Virus record (IMG/VR): IMGVR_UViG_3300012964_000022
Coordinates: 1-40,497 of that record
Source of the DNA: a virus
DNA: 40,497 nt
Reading direction: 5' to 3' (one strand)
In this document: positions 16,662-23,060 of the stretch, piece by piece
Layout of the letters: each line of letters starts with the position of its first letter
How positions within the stretch are numbered: position 1 is the first letter of the stretch
Made by a program: the position numbers and the translations under genes
Notes under the pieces: model-generated
Databases searched by the model: none
The model's input: the letters and a program-made list of their open reading frames with translations, nothing else
What the model was told of the DNA's origin: nothing

Positions 16662-17011
16662 TATTGCTCCGTATAGGCGGACACCCCGATGAGTACGGGT
16701 TTATTTATGCCTAGAGAAATCCTCGTGCTTTTCCCGCTAAAATCATAACCGACTGGACAGACGGATGGACCCTGTTGAGTAGCACCGTTTTTGGTGCGAT
16801 GGATGCCGCCTTTATAAGTAAAGCCGAACAGAAGCTCCCACTCAAGTCCATTCCATATTTCGCACGAAAAAGAGAGATTGAATGCCTCATCCTGCAAATC
16901 GGTCAGAGAAAGTTTCGGGGCGAATCGCAGATTCCTGCTTACTGCGGGAATGGTATTTTCTACAGAAAACGTACCATTTCTGATTTTGGGTTCCATCAAG
17001 ACTATTTCCAT
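16661..17011 (-). CDS. Hypothetical protein upstream of the large fibre
   Basis: The product has 116 residues, with GAGGTAATCC before the ATG at 17011. It is predicted beta-rich (FNLSFSCEIWNGLEWELLFG) without motifs or membrane segments. It is coupled to the 960-residue fibre through TAATG, which suggests a virion or assembly partner of that fibre. Confidence 0.58.
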   Translation of the reverse strand: MEIVLMEPKIRNGTFSVENTIPAVSRNLRFAPKLSLTDLQDEAFNLSFSCEIWNGLEWELLFGFTYKGGIHRTKNGATQQGPSVCPVGYDFSGKSTRISLGINKPVLIGVSAYTEQ

Positions 17012-17030
17012 GGATTACCTCGAATCATCC

Positions 17031-17366
17031 TCAAGGAACCACCCTCACATTTCCAGGCCCCGTGGCCGGTCCTGGAGCATCGCGAAAAGGGCTCCATGCG
17101 CTATACCACCCATCCGATCTGGCCAACCTAACCCTGAAACGATAGGCTCCTGCTTCGCTTAGATTCTTTAAATCGAGGATGAGAATATCATTTCCGCGAA
17201 CTACATAAGATCCCGGTATGGTCTGAACCGTGCTGCCTTTTGTTATTTCTACTTCCACGAGTGCAATCACTTCTTGGCTTGGGTCGCAGGCCAGGAATGG
17301 AGCCGCGGAACAGAAGCCGGGAATCAGACATACAAATAGAACCAAAAGAGCCAGCAGGCTTTTCAT
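17031..17366 (-). CDS. Exported Fn3-like small protein
   Basis: The product has 111 residues with a signal peptide (MKSLLALLVLFVCLIPGFCSA) reduced here to its hydrophobic core, cleaved probably after the Ala-rich end. The mature part resembles one fibronectin-III-like sandwich (GAYRFRVRLARSDGWYSAWS). AAGGAGGGGAAG precedes the ATG. An exported protein between capsid and fibre genes is unusual; it could alter the lysogen's surface or act in superinfection exclusion. Confidence 0.6.
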   Translation of the reverse strand: MKSLLALLVLFVCLIPGFCSAAPFLACDPSQEVIALVEVEITKGSTVQTIPGSYVVRGNDILILDLKNLSEAGAYRFRVRLARSDGWYSAWSPFRDAPGPATGPGNVRVVP

Positions 17367-17401
17367 CTTCCCCTCCTTATTGACGATCGATCTTATCCCG
17401 C

Positions 17402-17425
17402 CAGGGGCGGCCCTCCGGCCGCCCC
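17402..17425. repeat. GC-rich palindrome after the capsid gene
   Basis: Arms GGGGCGGCC (17404-17412) and GGCCGCCCC (17417-17425) are separated by CTCC. It resembles the oriented palindromic family but lacks the TGTA prefix. It could also be a processing or termination hairpin, although no T-run follows on the transcribed strand. Confidence 0.6.
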
Positions 17426-17458
17426 CGTTTTCGTTACGCCGAGACGCGCGTCACCCTG

Positions 17459-18442
17459 CTAGGTGAGGATCGTATCCTTCCACAGGAATCCGCCGTAGTC
17501 CCCGGTGATGACGATGTCCGTCTCTTCCGCGACCTCGTAAACGTCCTGGTGCTCGGCGGGCTCGCGCCAGGTGCTGGTCCGCCGGATCTGGCCGTCTTCA
17601 TACTTGACGCGCACCTGGTATCCGGTGGCGGGCACCTTCAGCCCCGGGCTCGGTGGGCGGTAGAATAGGAAGCCGGCCCCTTTCGTGGCATTGACTTCCC
17701 AGATATTCACCGAAGTGAAGTCCGTCCCGGCTTTCGCCTCCGCCGCGCTGCTGTAGATCGCCCCGGCCACCAGGCATTCCTCCAGGCCGAAGAGGGCGGC
17801 GATCACGTTGGGGGTGATGATCGCCCGCTCGACGTAGACGATCCGGTTCTGGATCGCGGTCACCAGTTTGATCTTGCTATAGGTGTTGGCCGAGATCAGA
17901 AGCACGTTCGGCCTCCGGCCGATAGTGTTCCGGATGGTCTCGATCCGGGTCTCGACATCTTCCACAAAGGTGTTTGTGGCGTCATTGGGCGCCCAGAGCC
18001 CCGCGGCGTCCTCGCCCGTGGCCACTCCGCACCAGGTGGCGGCGAAGATCTTGGCGGCTATCCGCCGCTCCTTGGAGAGATCGATCTTGTCCGCGCAGAA
18101 TTCGAGTGCATCCTGGTCGGGTTTCACCGGCGGCGCCCCCTGGGAGGTGGCGAACCTCCGGTCCTCGTCCGTCACTTCCTTGGCGAAGGCGTACTCCTTG
18201 GTCGCGATATCCACAAAGTCCATCGGATACCCGCCGCGCTTCGCCCTCGCCCCGGGGCCCCGGATCCCGGCCTCGTCGCGGAACCAGGCTCCTTTGAGAT
18301 ACCTGGCGATCTTGGCCTTGGGGTCGTCCGTGTCGATGATCGGGAAAATCCGGTCGCCGACATATTCGGCGTTGCGGTAGGCCACGCTTACGTTGGCCAG
18401 CGGCCCCGCGACAATCAACTCTTTGATGTTCGGCTGTGGCAT
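17459..18442 (-). CDS. Major capsid protein
   Basis: The product has 327 residues from an ATG at 18442 behind AAGGAGGATTAGC. It follows the protease/scaffold and decoration genes, the standard place of the capsid gene (Mu gpT position). The N-terminal segment SVAYRNAEYVGDRIFP and the later GRRPNVLLISANTYSKIK fit the capsid proteins of Mu-like and related siphophages with the HK97 fold. The natural stop is TAG, which argues against amber recoding in this phage. Confidence 0.82.
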   Translation of the reverse strand: MPQPNIKELIVAGPLANVSVAYRNAEYVGDRIFPIIDTDDPKAKIARYLKGAWFRDEAGIRGPGARAKRGGYPMDFVDIATKEYAFAKEVTDEDRRFATSQGAPPVKPDQDALEFCADKIDLSKERRIAAKIFAATWCGVATGEDAAGLWAPNDATNTFVEDVETRIETIRNTIGRRPNVLLISANTYSKIKLVTAIQNRIVYVERAIITPNVIAALFGLEECLVAGAIYSSAAEAKAGTDFTSVNIWEVNATKGAGFLFYRPPSPGLKVPATGYQVRVKYEDGQIRRTSTWREPAEHQDVYEVAEETDIVITGDYGGFLWKDTILT

Positions 18443-18465
18443 TGCTAATCCTCCTTTTCCTTGGG

Positions 18466-18512
18466 AACACGCAGGGCGTGTTTAATTTTCGTGGGCGCGT
18501 CTCGGCGCGCCC
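18466..18512. other. Two hairpins between decoration and capsid genes
   Basis: AACACGC-AGG-GCGTGTT (18466-18482) and GGGCGCG-6nt-CGCGCCC (18493-18512) stand in tandem in the gap between the decoration gene and the capsid ribosome site. They may stabilise or separate transcripts; neither ends in a T-run. Confidence 0.5.
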
Positions 18513-18519
18513 TTGCCGG

Positions 18520-18930
18520 TTACGGCAGATCTTCGGTCAGCGCCTTGTGGATGGGCGCCAGGAGAATGCTGCAGAGGTCATCCTCCACAACCCCGGGCTC
18601 GACGCACAACCCGAGCGGAAACTGAGTCGTGACCGCCTTGTTCACCTTTCCCGCGTCGCCGGCGCCGACGTATTCAAGCCCGGCCAGTTCATTCACTGCG
18701 CAGGGAGTGGCCCCGCATACTGCCTTGGAAATCCCCCCGCACCCGATCACGGCGACGACGGCCGCCTCGTTGATGTTGGGCGCGTTCTGCAGGATTCCCA
18801 GGGGGATGTCCGTTGCCGCCGCCGGAAGGGCCACCCCGGTCGCCGTCCTCTTCACCACGTGATACTGGTAGGTGCGCAGATCGGCGTCCGCAGAGTATGA
18901 GACTTTCAATAAAATATTTTCCGTAGCCAT
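18520..18930 (-). CDS. Capsid decoration protein (DUF2190-like)
   Basis: The product has 136 residues from the ATG at 18930 behind AAAGGAGGCAATC; the longer open frame upstream is not used. Small Ala/Gly/Val-rich proteins with this pattern (GILQNAPNINEAAVVAVIG) placed immediately before the capsid gene are decoration or stabilising proteins, like lambda gpD in role. It carries four or five cysteines, which is unusual for this role. Confidence 0.75.
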   Translation of the reverse strand: MATENILLKVSYSADADLRTYQYHVVKRTATGVALPAAATDIPLGILQNAPNINEAAVVAVIGCGGISKAVCGATPCAVNELAGLEYVGAGDAGKVNKAVTTQFPLGLCVEPGVVEDDLCSILLAPIHKALTEDLP

Positions 18931-18961
18931 GATTGCCTCCTTTAATTTGTTTTGGGCCCTT

Positions 18962-19582
18962 TCACTTCTGCCCGATTTCCTGCATGTACTCCTTGGCCAG
19001 TTCGGGGTTCTCCTTCTGCGCCTCGGTGAATGCCGCGCTATAGGAGAGCTTCGGGTTTGCGGCGATCTTCTGCTGGACGATGGCCTCCAGCTTGGCCCCG
19101 GCCTGGCCGGCCCCGGCAACGACCTTATCCCGCGTGGCCACCTCCTTGAACTCGACCATCTTCGGCAGATTCTCCAGGAAGGACCTGGCGAAATCCAGCG
19201 GGGTCTGCTTCTTCTTCTCGCCGCCCTCCTCGAACTCGATCTCCGTGGGGATCGCCGCGGCCATTTCAAGGAAGGAGATGAGGCCCATCCCGACTTTCAT
19301 CAAAGCCGGCGTGACCTTCCCGGCCTTGAGCAACCCCTCGCAGAAATCGGCCAGGTTCTTCTTCCTGGCCTCCTTCTCCTGCGCAGCGATAGCCTCTTCG
19401 CGGGTTTTGAGCTTCTTTTCTTTCTCCGCGAACTCCTTACCCGCGTTTTCGGCGGCCAGTCGTTCCCGCTCCTTCACTTCGACCTCGCTGAAGCTGCGCG
19501 GCGGATCCATCTTCAGCTGGTCCTCCGGCAGATCGTCGATCGCCTTGGTGAAGATGCCTTTGAGTAAATCTTTCAGACTCAT
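18962..19582 (-). CDS. Nested scaffold protein (Mu Z-like), internal start
   Basis: An in-frame ATG at 19582 inside the protease gene has a very strong ribosome site, AAGGAGG, seven bases upstream. It would yield a 206-residue scaffold (MSLKDLLKGIFTKAIDDLPE...) without the protease domain. Mu makes its scaffold Z from a start nested in gene I in the same way. The product is Glu/Lys-rich and helical, as expected. Confidence 0.78.
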   Translation of the reverse strand: MSLKDLLKGIFTKAIDDLPEDQLKMDPPRSFSEVEVKERERLAAENAGKEFAEKEKKLKTREEAIAAQEKEARKKNLADFCEGLLKAGKVTPALMKVGMGLISFLEMAAAIPTEIEFEEGGEKKKQTPLDFARSFLENLPKMVEFKEVATRDKVVAGAGQAGAKLEAIVQQKIAANPKLSYSAAFTEAQKENPELAKEYMQEIGQK

Positions 19583-20242
19583 GACTTTTCCTCCTTTTTT
19601 TTCTTTTTGGATTTCATCCCCATATTCGATGGTCACCGCATTTTGCTCGAACTTTATATCGGCTAATCCTTTCACCGCCGGCGGCACCGCGCCGAGAAAT
19701 CCGATATGCCGCAGGGTCAGGTCGGGATAAATGGCTATGGATCTTTTTTTAAATAGTCCCTTTTTCATCATGTCCATGAATTCGGGGACCAGTCCTTTTA
19801 GTTTCGCGTAGAGGAACTCCCCTTCGCGCTTCAACGCCTCCACCCAGCCCCAGGCCGGGGCGTTGTCCCTGGGGTGCCCGATCACCACCGGGGCCTCATG
19901 CTCCGATGGATGATAGGAAGAGACGATCTTGTCTAGGTCTTCTTCTTTCCATTCCTTCTCGACCCCCGCCGAATCGGTATGCCTCCCCGTTCTGAAGACC
20001 TGGATCCATTGATCCTTTAACTCCGAGCTATGAACTCCCTGCTCCGAGCTCTTCGCCACCCACTCCCCCTTCTCATTCTTCTCATATTTATTCTTCACCG
20101 CGGCCCAGGCCGTGGCGAAGGCCTTCTCCTCGTCCTTGTATTGCTCCATCGCCGAGTTGAAGGCCGACATCCAGATCTCCTGCCCGTGCTCGGGCAGGAC
20201 CCTCACCGCGTCCGGCAATTCCTCTTTTTTCTGGTACGGCAT
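18962..20242 (-). CDS. ChaB domain fused to Mu I-type head maturation protease and scaffold
   Basis: The product has 426 residues from the ATG at 20242, with AGGGGGTTGAAA upstream. Residues 1-64 match the ChaB family (ELPDAVRVLPEHGQEIWMSA, AFATAWAAVK). Residues ~78-210 are the Mu gpI-like protease (GHPRDNAPAWGWVEAL, then LRHIGFLGAVPPAVKGL). Residues ~220-426 are a charged, coiled-coil scaffold. The seam between ChaB and protease, residues 65-77 (SSEQGVHSSELKD), is itself encoded by a simple repeat. The protein cleaves scaffold and capsid during head maturation; the role of ChaB is unknown. Confidence 0.82.
   Translation of the reverse strand: MPYQKKEELPDAVRVLPEHGQEIWMSAFNSAMEQYKDEEKAFATAWAAVKNKYEKNEKGEWVAKSSEQGVHSSELKDQWIQVFRTGRHTDSAGVEKEWKEEDLDKIVSSYHPSEHEAPVVIGHPRDNAPAWGWVEALKREGEFLYAKLKGLVPEFMDMMKKGLFKKRSIAIYPDLTLRHIGFLGAVPPAVKGLADIKFEQNAVTIEYGDEIQKEKKGGKVMSLKDLLKGIFTKAIDDLPEDQLKMDPPRSFSEVEVKERERLAAENAGKEFAEKEKKLKTREEAIAAQEKEARKKNLADFCEGLLKAGKVTPALMKVGMGLISFLEMAAAIPTEIEFEEGGEKKKQTPLDFARSFLENLPKMVEFKEVATRDKVVAGAGQAGAKLEAIVQQKIAANPKLSYSAAFTEAQKENPELAKEYMQEIGQK
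20012..20051. repeat. Simple repeat of AGCTC..GAGTTC type inside the protease gene
   Basis: Direct repeats with ctccgagct and gaactccc encode residues 65-77 of the ChaB-protease fusion. It has the character of a junction repeat, yet it is translated. Confidence 0.7.
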
Positions 20243-20302
20243 TTTCAACCCCCTATTTTTCTCAGACCAGGGTCCGAATCCCCCCGCCAGGGCCGAAAAT
20301 CG

Positions 20303-20324
20303 TGTTCATGAACATAGGTGTCAA
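20303..20324 (-). promoter_or_regulatory. Possible promoter with a 12-bp palindrome
   Basis: In the 219-base gap between gpG and the protease gene, TTGACA (coding strand, 20319-20324) is followed by the perfect palindrome TGTTCATGAACA (20303-20314). At 17 bases spacing the -10 would be GATTTT, a poor match. It is a candidate regulated start for the scaffold, decoration and capsid genes. The rest of the gap has no gene, only the repeat at 20428-20466. Confidence 0.32.
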
Positions 20325-20427
20325 GCAAATTGGCCCAATCCCCTATGTTTTTCCGGATCGCCGGTCCTGGGCCGAGTTTGGAAGAATCTCCATTTTTCAA
20401 ACGCCTTTTGATTTTTCGCCTCTTCCT

Positions 20428-20466
20428 TTGCTTTGAGCTTTGACCTTTCAGCTTTGACCTTTCAGA
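20428..20466. repeat. Simple tandem repeat of CTTTGAG/CTTTCAG type
   Basis: Imperfect units such as gctttgagctttgac and ctttcagctttgac lie at the end of the gpG-like gene and include its stop codon. Confidence 0.75.
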
Positions 20467-20902
20467 TTCGAGCTATGAATTCCTGTATCGCCTGCCCGAA
20501 GATCTCCGGGATCCGCCCCTCGACTTTTTTAAGGGCCCGCTTCATGTACGGATTGGGCTTCTGGCCCTTCACGCTCCGGACCACGATCTTCTGCCCCCCG
20601 ATCGTGAAGGCCAGGGCTTTTTTATGTTTGGGCACAATCCTGGTTTTGTAGGGCCCGAAGAGCCCCGTCCCCTCATGCACGAAAAATGAATAAGGCGCGG
20701 TCGATTTGACGATCGCCCTGTGGGACTCGATGTATTTCCGGATCGCGTTGGCCAGGTTCCCGGTCTTCTTGGGCGCCCCTTCCACGGCCGCCGCCTCCAC
20801 CGCCCCGGCAGTCCGCAGCAGGCCGGCCCTGATCCCCGCCTCTATCCGGTTCCCCAGGTTCAAAAGCTCCGGCGATATCTTCACTTCCGCCTTCAGTTCC
20901 AT
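20462..20902 (-). CDS. Mu gpG-like tail completion/morphogenesis protein
   Basis: The product has 146 residues. APKKTGNLANAI, APYSFFVHEGTG and PNPYMKRALKK fit the HK97 gp10/Mu gpG-type virion morphogenesis family (KTG, HEGT and P-x2-RA features). The ATG at 20902 is the last part of a 9-bp tandem repeat (AGGACCTAT-G), which supplies AGGA three bases before it instead of a normal ribosome site. It joins head and tail. Confidence 0.75.
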   Translation of the reverse strand: MELKAEVKISPELLNLGNRIEAGIRAGLLRTAGAVEAAAVEGAPKKTGNLANAIRKYIESHRAIVKSTAPYSFFVHEGTGLFGPYKTRIVPKHKKALAFTIGGQKIVVRSVKGQKPNPYMKRALKKVEGRIPEIFGQAIQEFIARI

Positions 20903-20936
20903 AGGTCCTATTCGTCTTATGCGTCCTATTCGTCCT
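20900..20936. repeat. 9-bp tandem repeat spanning a stop and the next start codon
   Basis: On the coding strand four units, AGGACGAAT, AGGACGCAT, AAGACGAAT and AGGACCTAT, run from the end of portal-MuF to the ATG of gpG. The portal-MuF stop TAG is inside the array, and so is the AT of the ATG. Confidence 0.82.
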
Positions 20937-23022
20937 GTGCCTTCATGATTAACCTGCAAACGCAAGTCGGGTGAAACGGAGGCACGTCGTTGAATGTGCC
21001 AAAATCTTCCGGCGTCTTCACTGCTTTGTCCATCCGTTCCTGCATTCCTCTCGCCGCGATAACCATCCCGTGCAGCGGTTGGCAGATCTCGCAGGCCCTC
21101 TCCCCCCGGGTCACATAGACCTGCATATCAACCCCCGCCTGGACCCCCTGCCGCAGGTCCGCGTAGGACCGCATCCGGCTGACAGACGTGTCCAGGATCC
21201 TCCGGATCTGCCAATCCTCCACCCCCTCCAGCTGCCCCGCGAATTGCGACCGGAAGGCGGTGATCCCCTCGGCGCTTCCCCTGCCGAAAAGCCCCTCGCC
21301 TTTTTCCAGGTACTGCTCCTTCAAGAACTTCATCACCGGGCCCTGCATGTCCTGGTTCTCGATATACTTGGAAAGATAGACCGTATCAATCCTGCCCATC
21401 GCCTGCAGCGCAGCCCGGTCCACGGCGTCGAAGGACATGGCTACCGGGGCCTCGGCCCCGGCCCACGCACTCTTGTCGGTCACCCTGTAGTAGCTGTAGA
21501 TCGGCTCCATCGCCCGCTCCACCACCGGGACCAGGTCTTCGGCCGATGCCCCGTAATGCTTCCGGAGGATCGCCCGGATCTTCTCCCCGAATTCTTCCTG
21601 CCCCATGCCCGCGCTGGCCAGGAGAGCTCCCTGGATTTCATCCAGGGCCTTGCCGCGGATCGCGCCGAAGGAATTTTTCACCTCCCGCATATACTGCCCC
21701 ACCAGCTTCTGCCGCGCCGCCTCCATCCCCGCTTCCTGCTCCGGACTCATCTCAATAAAATGTAGGGCCCGATCCCCGATCGGGCCGGATCTCCGCCGCC
21801 CGGCATCGGAAAACCCTAACGGCCCGGGCATCGCCGCCGGCGGCGTCACCAGCTCCTCCCCCTCTTCCGGCTGCGGCAGGTTGTATGTCTCATAAAAATA
21901 TTTCTTGGACACCGGGACTCCGATCTCCCGAATCAGGATCTTATCGCGCTCGGCCAGGGCCTTGAGATCTTTTTCCGGCTCGGTCCGGACCCAGACCTGG
22001 GGATATTTCTTCTGCGGCCCGAAATTGTAATCCACGAGCCAGCTCACCACCGTTTTATTCAGGCAGGCGCAGAGAGCGTCCGCGTCGGCTTTAACGATCC
22101 CCTGCTCCGCCTCCTCATGCGTCGCGGCTGCGGAATAGGCCCCGCCGGTCTTGCCGATCTCCGTGGTTAGCGTGCCACCCAGGACGGTCTTGCTGATCTC
22201 CGCGTTCATGAAATTGCAGAGCGACTCGTAGGTATTGACCGAACTCGTGCGCGCCGCCTCCAGGAGATCAATGGCCATCGTCTCCGGAATGATCACCCCG
22301 GTCTCCTGATGGATCGCCTCGATCGCCTCCAGCAGTTTGTCCTGGTCGGTCTTCTCCGCGCCCGGCGGGTATTTGCCCACCGCCGTGGGCCCGCCGAATT
22401 TCTCCGCGAACATCACCCAGAACTTGATCCCGTTCTTTTTGAACCAGATCGGCCACCATAACCGGCGCCCCAGGCCCTCGCCATAGGGATTATCCGCCGA
22501 GCCGTAAGTGTAGATGATGAACTTGCGCTCCGGCACCGTTTCCCCTTCGATCATGGCCGCGGGGGTCAAAAGGCGCAGCTCGCGCTCCATGTTGAAGACG
22601 AAGCGATATTGTTTCTTGTCCAGGAGCTTGTCGATCCAGATATCCCCTTCGGAGATTTGCCACATGACCTCGCTGACGGCGAATCCATAGAGCACCGAAC
22701 TCAGCAGCTTTTCCCGGCCCAGGTCGTAGTTGCAGGAAAGGAAGACCTCCTTCACAAAATCGCCGATCTCCACGTCCCTGGCCCGTTCCGAAGCTGGGAC
22801 CACGTCCCATTCCTTGCCCACTACCGACCGGTAGCGTTTTTCCAGGACCCCGCCGGCGTGGGAATCGCGGGCGATCTCATCGTAGAGTTTGATTCCCTTG
22901 CCCGCGGCTTCGGTCCGGAGCACCGGATCGGGGTTCTCCAGGCGCCCCAACCATCCGCCGAAGAGCTCAACGTCCTTGCTCGTGGTGGCGATCTCATTCA
23001 CTTCGGGTTTTTTATTTTTCAT
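20926..23022 (-). CDS. Portal protein (DUF935, Mu gp29) fused to MuF-type head protein (gp30)
   Basis: The product has 698 residues. Residues ~1-410 are the Mu gp29/DUF935 portal (PDPVLRTEAAGKG, IYDEIARDSHAGGVL-like start). Residues ~425-698 are a MuF head morphogenesis domain, with RRILDTSVSRMRSYADLRQG and the metal-site end CEICQPLHG...HPTCVCRL. In Mu these are separate genes. The seam at residues ~415-425 (SGPIGDRALHF) is encoded by a palindromic element. An ATG directly after the seam (21750) has no good ribosome site. The start at 23022 is formed by a 9-bp repeat. The portal is the DNA gate; MuF proteins act in head assembly or are ejected. Confidence 0.85.
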   Translation of the reverse strand: MKNKKPEVNEIATTSKDVELFGGWLGRLENPDPVLRTEAAGKGIKLYDEIARDSHAGGVLEKRYRSVVGKEWDVVPASERARDVEIGDFVKEVFLSCNYDLGREKLLSSVLYGFAVSEVMWQISEGDIWIDKLLDKKQYRFVFNMERELRLLTPAAMIEGETVPERKFIIYTYGSADNPYGEGLGRRLWWPIWFKKNGIKFWVMFAEKFGGPTAVGKYPPGAEKTDQDKLLEAIEAIHQETGVIIPETMAIDLLEAARTSSVNTYESLCNFMNAEISKTVLGGTLTTEIGKTGGAYSAAATHEEAEQGIVKADADALCACLNKTVVSWLVDYNFGPQKKYPQVWVRTEPEKDLKALAERDKILIREIGVPVSKKYFYETYNLPQPEEGEELVTPPAAMPGPLGFSDAGRRRSGPIGDRALHFIEMSPEQEAGMEAARQKLVGQYMREVKNSFGAIRGKALDEIQGALLASAGMGQEEFGEKIRAILRKHYGASAEDLVPVVERAMEPIYSYYRVTDKSAWAGAEAPVAMSFDAVDRAALQAMGRIDTVYLSKYIENQDMQGPVMKFLKEQYLEKGEGLFGRGSAEGITAFRSQFAGQLEGVEDWQIRRILDTSVSRMRSYADLRQGVQAGVDMQVYVTRGERACEICQPLHGMVIAARGMQERMDKAVKTPEDFGTFNDVPPFHPTCVCRLIMKAQDE
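21762..21786. repeat. Oriented palindromic element inside portal-MuF
   Basis: TGTAGGG prefix, arms GGCCCGATC (21766-21774) and GATCGGGCC (21778-21786), loop CCC. It is translated as SGPIGDRALH, exactly between the portal and MuF domains, and keeps the frame. Confidence 0.86.
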
Positions 23023-23060
23023 AGGTCCTATGCGTCATATCGGTCCTATATGACCTATTA
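23020..23060. repeat. 9-bp tandem repeat filling the terminase-portal junction
   Basis: On the coding strand AGGTCATAT, AGGACCGAT, ATGACGCAT and AGGACCTAT follow the terminase stop TAA directly and end in the ATG of the portal gene. No other sequence lies between the two genes. Confidence 0.82.

Noticed and set aside
17404-17425. Rightward terminator with CGTTTTCG tail
   Set aside because: There is no rightward gene upstream in this region, so the T-rich tail on that strand has no transcript to end.
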